Assembly (NCBI GenBank): GCA_001796355.1
Contig: MGMG01000088.1
Coordinates: 1 to 64,000, forward strand
DNA length: 64,000 bases
Direction of reading: 5' to 3'
Source of the DNA: Chloroflexi bacterium GWB2_54_36
Lineage (GTDB): Bacteria; Chloroflexota; Anaerolineae; Anaerolineales; Anaerolineaceae
A model generated the notes under the pieces. The model searched no databases. It saw only the letters and a program-made list of their open reading frames with translations, and was not told where the DNA came from. Within the stretch, counting starts at the first letter, position 1, and the number at the start of each line of letters is the position of its first letter. Positions 43,661 to 52,190 of the stretch are shown one piece after another. A program made the position numbers and the translations under genes.

Positions 43661-45376
43661 TTAATCCTGATCGTTGATCTGCCAGCCGCTGACCTCAAAA
43701 TAAGTGGTCAACATGCGAGTGCGTTCATTATCCGTCATCGGCCGCGGGCGGGCAAAATCCTCCAGTTCAGCAGTCAGGATCTCCGCACCAAGGTATCGGC
43801 CATTATAGAAGATATGCCGGTCGAGAAATTCTCGGCGGTTGAAAGTATACATCTGGTCGAAAAATAGATTCCCAAGGCCATAGTGCACAAAGCTGTCGCC
43901 AATAAAGGCAAAGCCATGCGGGAAATGCGCTTGCGACCCGGAGACGATTACTGCCCCGGCTCCAGCCATTTTCTGCATCTCCTGCTGGGCCTGTCGGGAG
44001 GGCATGGTATCGTCCAACTCATAATGCTGGAAGGTTACGATAGGCAGGATGCCCTCTTCCAGCAAGTTCTGGATCTGGGAAGCCATAAGCTCCAGGTCGC
44101 ACGGCGCTGAACCCGGTAAGTCTTCAGTAGCCCAGTCACTTGGCGGGCCAGCCCGGTTGCACCCCAAAAAGGCAATCCGGTTGCCGTTATGTTCGATAAC
44201 CAGCGGTTGCAGCGCTGCATTCAAGTTAGCGCCGCCGCCGTAGGTCAAGATGTCACGGTCGCGGTACATTTCCAACGTCTTGGAGAGCGCCTCGCGCCCA
44301 TAATCAACCAGATGGTTGCCAGTCAGCTCAACAATCTCGACGTCGATCTGTTCCAGCAATTCGACATACTTCGGGTCACTGCAGAAGCGTGTTCCCAGAC
44401 GCACCGGGATGGCCGGGGGACACTGATCGTTGAAGGAAACTTCATTGCTGATATGGGTGAAGTCAGCGTCAAGCAGCCAGGGCAGGACATCACCAATCGG
44501 GTAATCAATGCCCATAGTTTCCATGCGTTCTGCCGTTGACCGGACCAGGGCGGTTACCCCGGTCAGCAGCACGCGGGTGAGTTTGCTTTCATCGCGGTTG
44601 GTGCTTGCAATTCCTGCATTCCGCAAGTCGCTGACCGTTGCCTGGCCGGTTGAGGTTTGCCCCTGCCAGCTAAATTTTACAGTAAGGGGGTAAGCCGATA
44701 AGTCCAGGCCGCGGTCAAAGGGCGAAAGCCCGCCGATCCTGATTACTTTCCAGCGCGGGGCAATTTCTTCGAAAGGTAGGATCGCCCAGGTGAATTTTTC
44801 CGACCAGGCAATTTCCAAAAGGTCATCACGATTGGCTACACGAATTTTAGAGAGGTTTGGTTCACCCCAAACCCGGCTAAATACCGCTAAAGTCGACTCA
44901 TCCAGCAGAATTTGTTGCGAGAAATCTCCCGTACCACTCCAAATTTGCTGCAATTCATCAACAGAAATTCCGTCCGTTATGGTTGGGAACGGCGCTACCA
45001 GCGCATACACCCAACTAAAATCCGCGTCGTCTGAGGCAATGTTCTCCCGTATCTCCAGATGAATATCGGCTGGATCAGCGCTTTTCGCAAAAACGAACGG
45101 GGCAGGCAGTTGCACAGCGGATGCGATTCCGGTCGGAATCCACTCTGGTAACCAGACCTGGATGCTGGTCGGCGTGGGTGTGGCGGTTGCAGTCGGCAGC
45201 GGTTGGAAGGGCGTCGCAGATAACTCGACAACCGCCGGGGGTTCAACTGTGTTGTTTAACCGGCCTGTCGGAGCAAAATTGGGCTGCGCCAGCACCGAGC
45301 AGCCAGCTAACAATAAGCCCAGGCTGGCAAGAAGTATGTTGGGAATCAAAGGGGAGAAGGATTTGTGTAAGATCAT
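43661..45376 (-). CDS. CapA-family lipoprotein, copy 1
   Basis: 571 residues, paralogue of the next gene and collinear with it. Lipobox LLLAGCS, Pro/Thr linker, N-terminal domain with WVYALVAPFPTITDGI, and CapA domain with VLLTGVTALVRSTAERM, ELTGNHLVDYGREAL, FLGCNRAGPPSDW, IVSGSQAHFPHGF and YGLGNLFFDQ. It is probably on the outer face of the membrane. First gene of the pair; the promoter region is shared with the divergent thiolase gene. Confidence 0.85.
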   Translation of the reverse strand: MILHKSFSPLIPNILLASLGLLLAGCSVLAQPNFAPTGRLNNTVEPPAVVELSATPFQPLPTATATPTPTSIQVWLPEWIPTGIASAVQLPAPFVFAKSADPADIHLEIRENIASDDADFSWVYALVAPFPTITDGISVDELQQIWSGTGDFSQQILLDESTLAVFSRVWGEPNLSKIRVANRDDLLEIAWSEKFTWAILPFEEIAPRWKVIRIGGLSPFDRGLDLSAYPLTVKFSWQGQTSTGQATVSDLRNAGIASTNRDESKLTRVLLTGVTALVRSTAERMETMGIDYPIGDVLPWLLDADFTHISNEVSFNDQCPPAIPVRLGTRFCSDPKYVELLEQIDVEIVELTGNHLVDYGREALSKTLEMYRDRDILTYGGGANLNAALQPLVIEHNGNRIAFLGCNRAGPPSDWATEDLPGSAPCDLELMASQIQNLLEEGILPIVTFQHYELDDTMPSRQAQQEMQKMAGAGAVIVSGSQAHFPHGFAFIGDSFVHYGLGNLFFDQMYTFNRREFLDRHIFYNGRYLGAEILTAELEDFARPRPMTDNERTRMLTTYFEVSGWQINDQD

Positions 45377-45512
45377 GGAAAGCGTGGAATTAAGGAACGG
45401 ATTAGCCTGATCGGCTGCTGTGATGATGCCGGGTGTTATTATACCGCCCTGTCCCTGACCGGATGAAACCCTGCCCAGTTCAGATTTGATAGGTTGTGAC
45501 AGCTTTACTGGC

Positions 45513-45518
45513 TATAAT
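45513..45518 (+). promoter_or_regulatory. -10 box of the thiolase gene
   Basis: TATAAT in a GGCTATAATTACG context, about 30 bases before the ATG. No convincing -35. Confidence 0.45.
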
Positions 45519-45549
45519 TACGAATGAAAATCTCCCCAGCGAGGATTAA

Positions 45550-46707
45550 ATGCGCGAAATAGCTGTCATTGGAATTGGTCAGACCACCATTGATGAACAT
45601 TGGGATAAATCCTTACGCGACCTGGCCGGTAAAGCCGCCCTGGCGGCCATGGAGGATGCGGGCGTTCACGGCGTGGATGGGTTGTTCGTCGGCAACATGA
45701 TGTCCGGATCTGCCAACCACCAGCAACAGCTTGGCGCCCACATTGCCGATTGGATTGGCGTGCGTTACACCAACGCCATGCACATCGAATCAGCCTGTAG
45801 TTCAGGTGCAGCCGCCTTCCGCGCTGCCTTGATGGCAGTTGGTTCCGGTATGATGGAGGTAGCCCTGGTTGTCGGGGTCGAAAAAATGACCGACTCACCG
45901 GGTTCAGAAATTACCGCGCAACTGGCAACCGCTGCCGATGCCGATTGGGAAGCCAGCCAGGGCGTTTCTTTTATTGCGCTGAACGCGCTCATCATGAATC
46001 GCTACATGCATGAGTACGGCTGGGAACATCACCATTTTGCCCCCTTCTCGATCAATGCCCATGCCAACGCTGCCCACAATCCCATCGCCCGTTTAAGTTC
46101 TGCCATCACCGAAAAAGATTATCTCAAAGCTCCTATGATTAGCCCGCCGATTAATTTGATGGATTCCTCTTCCATCGGCGACGGCGCCGCTGCGGTTGTG
46201 ATCGCACCGGTGGAAATGCTTAAAAATTTGCCGCCACGCACGGAAATTCGCGTGCTCGGCTCTGGGGCTGCCACGGATACGATTGCCGTCCATTCACGCA
46301 AACAACCGCTCTGGCTGTCAGCAGCCGAAAAATCAGCTTTGCAAGCTTATAAAATGGCAGGCGTATCGCCCGCGGATATTGATTTGTTCGAAGTGCATGA
46401 CGCATTCAGCATTATGGCTGCCTTATCGCTGGAAGCTGCCGGTTTTGCCCAGCCTGGGCAAGGACCGCGCCTTGGTCTGGATGGCGAAATTGGCATTGAC
46501 GGGCGCATTCCTATTTGCACCCGCGGTGGATTGAAGGCGCGCGGCCATCCGGTTGGCGCAACGGGGGTGTACCAGATCGTCGAAGTGGTTCAGCAATTGC
46601 GCGGCGAAGCAACCGGTACCCAGGTCCAGGATGCCCGCATCGGAATGGCACAAAACATTGGCGGAAGCGGTTCCAATATTATTACTCATATCCTGGGGCG
46701 CATGTAA
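45550..46707 (+). CDS. Thiolase-family acyl-CoA acetyltransferase
   Basis: 385 residues. Nucleophile Cys in MHIESACSSGAAAFRAALM, VEKMTD, FEVHDAFSIMAALSLEA and the C-terminal catalytic GGLKARGHPVGATGVYQI. The HDAF and CTRGG strings place it with SCP-x/archaeal-type thiolases. Such genes often lie beside a DUF35 partner and HMG-CoA synthase; neither is here. GAGG precedes the ATG. Confidence 0.88.
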   Translation: MREIAVIGIGQTTIDEHWDKSLRDLAGKAALAAMEDAGVHGVDGLFVGNMMSGSANHQQQLGAHIADWIGVRYTNAMHIESACSSGAAAFRAALMAVGSGMMEVALVVGVEKMTDSPGSEITAQLATAADADWEASQGVSFIALNALIMNRYMHEYGWEHHHFAPFSINAHANAAHNPIARLSSAITEKDYLKAPMISPPINLMDSSSIGDGAAAVVIAPVEMLKNLPPRTEIRVLGSGAATDTIAVHSRKQPLWLSAAEKSALQAYKMAGVSPADIDLFEVHDAFSIMAALSLEAAGFAQPGQGPRLGLDGEIGIDGRIPICTRGGLKARGHPVGATGVYQIVEVVQQLRGEATGTQVQDARIGMAQNIGGSGSNIITHILGRM

Positions 46708-46781
46708 GGCGATACTGTAAAAGCTTGCTGCATGGTGGCATAATGACCTTGCCACACCCATCCACTTGTACCTAACCGCGG

Positions 46782-46787
46782 TACAAT
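46782..46787 (+). promoter_or_regulatory. -10 box of the AlkZ-related gene
   Basis: TACAAT, 27 bases before the ATG at 46815. It overlaps the track's putative TTG start, which is therefore unlikely. Confidence 0.4.
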
Positions 46788-46814
46788 TTGGGCATCACTG
46801 CCCAGATTACCGCC

Positions 46815-47672
46815 ATGCCAAACCTTACCCAGCAACGTCTCACTGATTATCGCCGCGATACTTTCCGATTGGATCCCACCCGCCGCCTGCACTCCGAAGA
46901 AGAAGCGGTGCAGTTTGCGAACGAACGCGGTTTCATATTCTTTTGGCCGATCAAAGGTGTGGTGCTGCCCAGCTTATGGACAGCAGTAGCCGGTGACCGC
47001 CCGGTGGCAGACGAACATGACGACCCCGGTCACATCACCTGGGGTTGGAAAGACAACCTGTTGGACAAGCGGGTCTGGTACTACGCACGCATCCTGCGCC
47101 GGCGTAATTCGATCCTATCGCTTGTCATGCTTCCGTTCTTCTACGCCCTCTCGCCCAATTTCGGCGACCCGGATGAGGACTACCTGCTGCAATACGAGCA
47201 GGGATTGCTGACCCAGGAGAGCAAGCTTGTTTATGAAGCACTCCTAAAGGAAGGCCCGCTTGATTCGATTTCACTGCGGCGGGCAGCCCGCCTGGCCAGC
47301 CCTGAGAACGCATCCCGGTTCAATCGTGCACTGGACAGCCTGCAATTTGAATTTAAAGTCCTCCCGACTGGCGTAGCCGAAGCTGGCGCCTGGCGGTACG
47401 CTTTCATCTACGACCTGACTCACCGGTACTACCCGAATCTGGTCGAACAGGCAGGTCCCATCAGCGAGCCGGCTGCTCGTCAGAAGTTGTTGACCGTTTA
47501 TTACCATTCACTGGGCGCTGCCACCCGTCAGGAAGCCGGAAAATTGTTCGGTTGGCGTCCCGAGGATCTGGAACGAACCTTCAAGGCTTTGATCGACCGT
47601 AATACCCTGGTCGATCAAGTTGTGCTGGAAAATTCCACCAGTCCCGTAGCTGCACTGGCGGAATTGGTCTGA
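46815..47672 (+). CDS. AlkZ-related winged-helix protein
   Basis: 285 residues from the ATG at 46815. The TTG at 46788 used by the track directly follows a -10 box and would not be transcribed. Features: FANERGFIFFWPIKGVVLPSLW, ITWGWKDNLLDKRVWYYARI, a winged-helix-like segment (SKLVYEALLKEGPLDSISLRRAARL) and a closing helix region. This fits the AlkZ-related group near the YcaQ/AlkX DNA glycosylases, but the glycosylase QxQ/QxD signature is not evident, so catalytic activity is doubtful. Confidence 0.6.
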   Translation: MPNLTQQRLTDYRRDTFRLDPTRRLHSEEEAVQFANERGFIFFWPIKGVVLPSLWTAVAGDRPVADEHDDPGHITWGWKDNLLDKRVWYYARILRRRNSILSLVMLPFFYALSPNFGDPDEDYLLQYEQGLLTQESKLVYEALLKEGPLDSISLRRAARLASPENASRFNRALDSLQFEFKVLPTGVAEAGAWRYAFIYDLTHRYYPNLVEQAGPISEPAARQKLLTVYYHSLGAATRQEAGKLFGWRPEDLERTFKALIDRNTLVDQVVLENSTSPVAALAELV

Positions 47673-47734
47673 TCCCTCCGTTAGAAAATATTTTCCCGGA
47701 GCCGGATCACCGGAAAACCTCAGTTCAACAAGTG

Positions 47735-47740
47735 TATAAT
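47735..47740 (+). promoter_or_regulatory. -10 box of the large GH13 gene
   Basis: TATAAT about 50 bases before the ATG; the ribosome site is GGAGGGAACC at 47780-47789. Confidence 0.45.
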
Positions 47741-47789
47741 CTAAACAGGTTGGGAAACGCCGCACTTCCGCATAAAGACGGAGGGAACC

Positions 47790-50700
47790 ATGTTTGAATT
47801 TCACGTCAGCAGGCAATCACGCGACCGGCATGAGTTCGACCAGTCGCTTTTTACTTTTAACGGCAATGTCATCTTCGCCAATTTTCACGCGGCCCGCATG
47901 TTTGCCGAGAAAATGAACCAGAAAAGAGATCTGGTTATTGTTCCGGAGCGGGCGGTCAAGGCTGGCCAGATCAACGCCATGGGGCTGCTGGATGAAATTT
48001 TACATATTCTGGTCGCCCGCTATCGCGAACAAAAGAACCCGGGTGTAATGACCCGGGCTTTGAATTGGCTTGAGGAGCGGCTGGGTACGGACGTAGTGCA
48101 GAACGCGCTCCTGGCCTTCACCCAGGAATTCCCTCCTCTAGCGGTTTACTTGCGCCAGGTGGAAGCCGCTGAATACCTGCAAGGCACAACCAACGGACGG
48201 CTTCACCGCGCCGTCGCCCTCGAGGAATTGCTCATGTTGTGGATTTCCAATAAAAATCCGGCGCTTGAGCCCTATTTCGAATTATTCGACGATGATCAAC
48301 TGAAAAGCGAAACCGCCTACCTGCCCATCATGGACGGTCTCTACCAATTTTTCCAGACCCAGCCAACTTTTGGCCCCAATTCCCAAAACCTGATCGATGT
48401 TTTGCGAGCGCCAGCGCTGGCGCATCCCTTCTCGTTAACTGACCAACTTGAGTATATTCGCCAACATTGGGCCGAATTTATTGGCAGCTACCTTTACCGT
48501 TTGCTTGGCAGCCTGGACTTGATCAAAGAAGAGGAAAAATTGCCTTTCCTTGGTCCTGGACCAGTAACCATTCCCATTTATGAACATGGCGCGCTCGAAG
48601 GAGAAGTCGAAGCCTTCAGCCAGGACAAAGAATGGATGCCGAGCCTGGTGCTGCTAGCGAAAAATGCCTATGTTTGGCTCGACCAGCTACGCCGCAAATA
48701 TCAGCAGCCCATTTTCCACCTAGATCAGGTGCCGGAAGAAGAATTGCAGGAGATTGCCGCCCGCGGGTTCACCGGTCTTTGGCTCATCGGTCTTTGGGAA
48801 CGCAGTCAGGCGTCAGCCCGAATCAAACAACTGTGCGGTAATCCTGAAGCCATTGCCTCTGCCTACTCGCTGTCCTCCTACCAGATTGCCAATGACCTGG
48901 GCGGAGAAGAAGCCTGCAACCAGTTGCGAGAAAAAGCCTGGCGCTATGGTATCCGGTTGGCGAGTGACATGGTGCCCAATCATATGGGCGTCGACTCCTC
49001 CTGGCTGATCGACCACCCGGATTGGTTTATCGGTTTGGATTATTCGCCGTTTCCCTCTTACACATTCACCGGTCCCGACCTTTCACCTGACGGGCGGGTG
49101 GGTATTTTCCTGGAAGATCATTATTATTCTCGCAGCGACGCCGCAGTGGTCTTCAAACGAGCAGACCACCTGACTGGCAGTGAACGCTTTATCTATCACG
49201 GCAATGATGGCACAACCATGCCGTGGAATGACACGGCTCAGCTAAACTACCTCAATCCGCAAGTCCGCGAACAAGTGATCCAAACGATCCTGGATGTAGC
49301 CCGGCGTTTTCCGGTCATCCGCTTCGACGCCGCTATGACACTGGCCAAACGCCATTTCCAGCGTCTCTGGTTTCCCGAGCCCGGCACCGGAGGGGCCATC
49401 CCCTCTCGCGCTGACCATGCATTAACCAAAGACCAGTTCGACCAGGCATTCCCGGTCGAGTTCTGGCGTGAGGTCGTTGACCGAGTTGCCAGAGAGGTCC
49501 CAGACACCTTGCTGCTCGCCGAGGCGTTCTGGTTGATGGAAGGCTATTTTGTTCGTACGCTGGGCATGCACCGCGTGTACAACAGCGCTTTTATGAATAT
49601 GCTGCGTAACGAAGAAAACGCCAATTACCGCAAACTGATCAAAAATACGCTGGAATTCGAACCGGAAATCCTCAAACGTTATGTCAATTTTATGAACAAC
49701 CCCGATGAGCGCACTGCGGTGGATCAATTTGGCAAAGGGGATAAGTATTTTGGCATTTGCGTTTTGCTGAGCACGCTGCCCGGTCTGCCGATGTTCGGGC
49801 ACGGGCAGGTCGAAGGATTCTCCGAAAAATATGGCATGGAGTTCCGCCGCGCATACTGGGACGAGCAAGTTGACACAAACCTGGTGGAGCGCCACCGGCG
49901 GGAAATCTTCCCTCTTTTACATCAACGGGCAATGTTTGCCGGCGTCGAAAACTTTCTGCTGTATGATTTCTTCACCTCGGATGGCTGGGTCAACGAAGAT
50001 GTTTACGCCTATTCGAACCGGCTGGGTGAGCAGCGCGCATTAGTGGTTTACCACAACAAATTTGCATCCGCCGAGGGCTGGGTCAAGTGGTCGGCGGCGT
50101 ATAAAGGCCGGGGCGAAGGCGGCTTGAAGCAGCTGCCACTACTGGAAGGGCTGGGGCTGCACAGAGGGGACAACCTGTTCATTTGCTTCCGCGACAGCCT
50201 TACCGGATTGGAATACATTCGCCCGACAGTGGAAATTGCCGAGTCCGGGCTTCACCTGAACCTCTCCGCATATCAAGCACATGTGTTCTTGGATTTTCGC
50301 GAGGTAGTCGATGATCGTCAGGGTGTATACCGCGCAATTTCTGATTACCTGAACGGGCGTGGCGTCCCAAACATCGACGAGGCGCTGCAAGAATTGATGC
50401 TCGCGCCGATTATGACTCCGTTCAACCAGATCGCCAACCGGGATTATTTTGAGTATCTGCTTGCCAACCGGCTGACGCCTGAATCTCAGTCGCTTCCCAA
50501 TCATTTGCTGGACGAAGCCGTGATGAAAATGACCGTGCTGGTGGATGGCATCCAATCCAAAACCGGCGCTTCATCCAACCAGTCGGCAGTGATTCAGGGG
50601 GCCCGGCGGCAATTGGAATTATTACTGGCGCTCCCCGCACCGGATAAACTTCTACCCATTCCCACAAAGGGAGTATATAAAGCCGCACTGAAATATGTTC

Positions 50701-51269
50701 AAGACGGTTTGGTCAACCGGAAAGATCGCTGGATTATTTTACTCGGCGGATTATTCATTCACGACCTTGGCAAATTAACCGGTAGCCTGGATCATGAAAA
50801 CCAGAGCTTGAGTTGGCTGGAAGAATGGCAGCTTACCCGCCGCATCACGGAAGTCGCCCACCAGATGGGAATCGAACCTGGCGAAACCTGGAAACTGCCG
50901 GTTATCTTACGTGTGGTGGTTGGCAAACAGCGCTGGTACGAAAAAATGGGTTCGCTGCCTACACAGCAAATCATGCAAACCTGGCTGACCGATGTTGAAA
51001 TTCAACGATTTTTGGGTATCAACCGTTATAAAGACATTCTATGGTTCAACCAGGAAACCTACAGGGAATTGGTCTGGTGGATGGTGACGGTATCGGTACT
51101 GCAAGCTTCCGCCAGCCCGCGCTACACGCTGGCTCATTTCCTCGAAACCATCCTTGGCAGCTACGAGATCGCACTTCAACTTCTGGCAGCCGAGGAGGAA
51201 TCCGATTTTCAGGTCAATAAACTGATTATTGCCCTCGGTACACCGGGCGAGACCGAAGATAAACCATAG
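47790..51269 (+). CDS. Large alpha-amylase-family (GH13) protein
   Basis: 1159 residues, much longer than ordinary amylases. An N-terminal domain of about 280 residues of unknown type precedes the GH13 barrel: region I DMVPNHMG, region II VIRFDAAM with the nucleophile Asp, region III LLAEAFW with the acid/base Glu. The fourth region reads NNPDE instead of the usual NHD, a deviation at the transition-state site. A long C-terminal region (about 800-1159) contains LLGGLFIHDLGKLTGS and a mostly helical tail. No signal peptide, so it acts in the cytosol on glycogen or maltodextrin-like glucans, or is a transferase. A second GH13 gene lies nearby at 52187-53593. Confidence 0.8.
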   Translation: MFEFHVSRQSRDRHEFDQSLFTFNGNVIFANFHAARMFAEKMNQKRDLVIVPERAVKAGQINAMGLLDEILHILVARYREQKNPGVMTRALNWLEERLGTDVVQNALLAFTQEFPPLAVYLRQVEAAEYLQGTTNGRLHRAVALEELLMLWISNKNPALEPYFELFDDDQLKSETAYLPIMDGLYQFFQTQPTFGPNSQNLIDVLRAPALAHPFSLTDQLEYIRQHWAEFIGSYLYRLLGSLDLIKEEEKLPFLGPGPVTIPIYEHGALEGEVEAFSQDKEWMPSLVLLAKNAYVWLDQLRRKYQQPIFHLDQVPEEELQEIAARGFTGLWLIGLWERSQASARIKQLCGNPEAIASAYSLSSYQIANDLGGEEACNQLREKAWRYGIRLASDMVPNHMGVDSSWLIDHPDWFIGLDYSPFPSYTFTGPDLSPDGRVGIFLEDHYYSRSDAAVVFKRADHLTGSERFIYHGNDGTTMPWNDTAQLNYLNPQVREQVIQTILDVARRFPVIRFDAAMTLAKRHFQRLWFPEPGTGGAIPSRADHALTKDQFDQAFPVEFWREVVDRVAREVPDTLLLAEAFWLMEGYFVRTLGMHRVYNSAFMNMLRNEENANYRKLIKNTLEFEPEILKRYVNFMNNPDERTAVDQFGKGDKYFGICVLLSTLPGLPMFGHGQVEGFSEKYGMEFRRAYWDEQVDTNLVERHRREIFPLLHQRAMFAGVENFLLYDFFTSDGWVNEDVYAYSNRLGEQRALVVYHNKFASAEGWVKWSAAYKGRGEGGLKQLPLLEGLGLHRGDNLFICFRDSLTGLEYIRPTVEIAESGLHLNLSAYQAHVFLDFREVVDDRQGVYRAISDYLNGRGVPNIDEALQELMLAPIMTPFNQIANRDYFEYLLANRLTPESQSLPNHLLDEAVMKMTVLVDGIQSKTGASSNQSAVIQGARRQLELLLALPAPDKLLPIPTKGVYKAALKYVQDGLVNRKDRWIILLGGLFIHDLGKLTGSLDHENQSLSWLEEWQLTRRITEVAHQMGIEPGETWKLPVILRVVVGKQRWYEKMGSLPTQQIMQTWLTDVEIQRFLGINRYKDILWFNQETYRELVWWMVTVSVLQASASPRYTLAHFLETILGSYEIALQLLAAEEESDFQVNKLIIALGTPGETEDKP

Positions 51270-51318
51270 CATGCGGGCACTTTGCTGCTCAGGCAACCTA
51301 TCACCTTACGTCTTTTAT

Positions 51319-51348
51319 TTGCACAATGTTTATCGTTGTTGTTATAAT
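51319..51348 (+). promoter_or_regulatory. Promoter of the pterin dehydratase/CBS pair
   Basis: TTGCAC, 18 bases, then TATAAT preceded by TGT, so both a -35 and an extended -10 are present. Confidence 0.65.
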
Positions 51349-51385
51349 TTGTTCAATACATGGGATTGGGTGAAAAGGTAAAAAA

Positions 51386-51739
51386 ATGGATAATTTACAG
51401 TCCGAAAATTGCATTCAGGTCGGCAAGGGAACCGCTGCGCTCCCGATGAACGAAGCGAGTGCCTTGCTTGCAAGTATCCCTGGCTGGGAAATCATGGACC
51501 GAAACGGTATGCCAAGTCTGGTTAAAATCTACAAATTTCCTAATTTCTCCGCTGCTCTCAGTTTTACTAACCGGGTTGGCCAGCAGGCCGAAGAACAGGA
51601 TCACCATCCAGCGATTCTGACAGAATGGGGCCGCGTAACGGTCACCTGGTGGACGCATGTTGCCCACGGCCTGCACCGTAACGACTTCATCATGGCAGCC
51701 CGCACGGATGCGGTTTTCGAATCCTTTTTCAGCGACTAA
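51386..51739 (+). CDS. phhB: 4a-hydroxytetrahydrobiopterin dehydratase (PCD/DCoH)
   Basis: 117 residues. The active-site string EDHHPAILTEWGRVTVTWWTH, then GLHRNDFIMAARTD, is diagnostic. The enzyme dehydrates 4a-hydroxytetrahydrobiopterin, or in bacteria without aromatic hydroxylases may serve molybdopterin or folate metabolism. AAGG lies before the ATG. The CBS gene follows 40 bases later. Confidence 0.92.
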   Translation: MDNLQSENCIQVGKGTAALPMNEASALLASIPGWEIMDRNGMPSLVKIYKFPNFSAALSFTNRVGQQAEEQDHHPAILTEWGRVTVTWWTHVAHGLHRNDFIMAARTDAVFESFFSD

Positions 51740-51779
51740 ATTTATCCTGCATTCCGCCGCTCTTTTGGAGGGAAATTTA

Positions 51780-52190
51780 ATGAGCCACTTCGTTCGCGAT
51801 TGGATGAGTTCACCGGTCACAGTTGTCGACCCGGATAGCAGTGTCACATTTGCATTGACCTTAATGCGCCGCCGAAATATTCACAGCCTGGTTGTGGTCC
51901 TCCAGGAGGGTCAACAGACGACCTATGGCATTTTGACCACCACTGATATCCGCGACAAAATTATCGCGTCCGAGCGGAATCCGGCGGAAACTACCGTCCG
52001 CGAAATTATGACGATGCCGGTTGTGACAGCCCACCCAAACTGGACTCTCAAAGAATGCTCCATTGAAATGCAAAAGAAAGGCATCCATCACATGCCCGTG
52101 GCGGATGATCAGAATAATCTGGTTGGATTGATTTCAGCGACTGACCTTTTCATCGCCGCTGAAGAAATTGGCTGGGACGCCGGGTATTAG
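51780..52190 (+). CDS. Two-CBS-domain protein
   Basis: 136 residues from the ATG at 51780, with GGAGGG seven bases upstream; the track start lies inside phhB. Two CBS motifs (FVRDWMSSPVTVVDPDSSVT and VREIMTMPVVTAHPNWTL) make one Bateman module, which usually senses adenine nucleotides. No fused effector domain. It overlaps the convergent GH13 gene by four bases. Confidence 0.88.
   Translation: MSHFVRDWMSSPVTVVDPDSSVTFALTLMRRRNIHSLVVVLQEGQQTTYGILTTTDIRDKIIASERNPAETTVREIMTMPVVTAHPNWTLKECSIEMQKKGIHHMPVADDQNNLVGLISATDLFIAAEEIGWDAGY

Noticed and set aside
50730-50800. HD-type phosphohydrolase domain in the large GH13 protein (FIHDLGK)
   Set aside because: Only the HDxxK string is seen; the further metal-binding His and Asp of an HD domain could not be placed.
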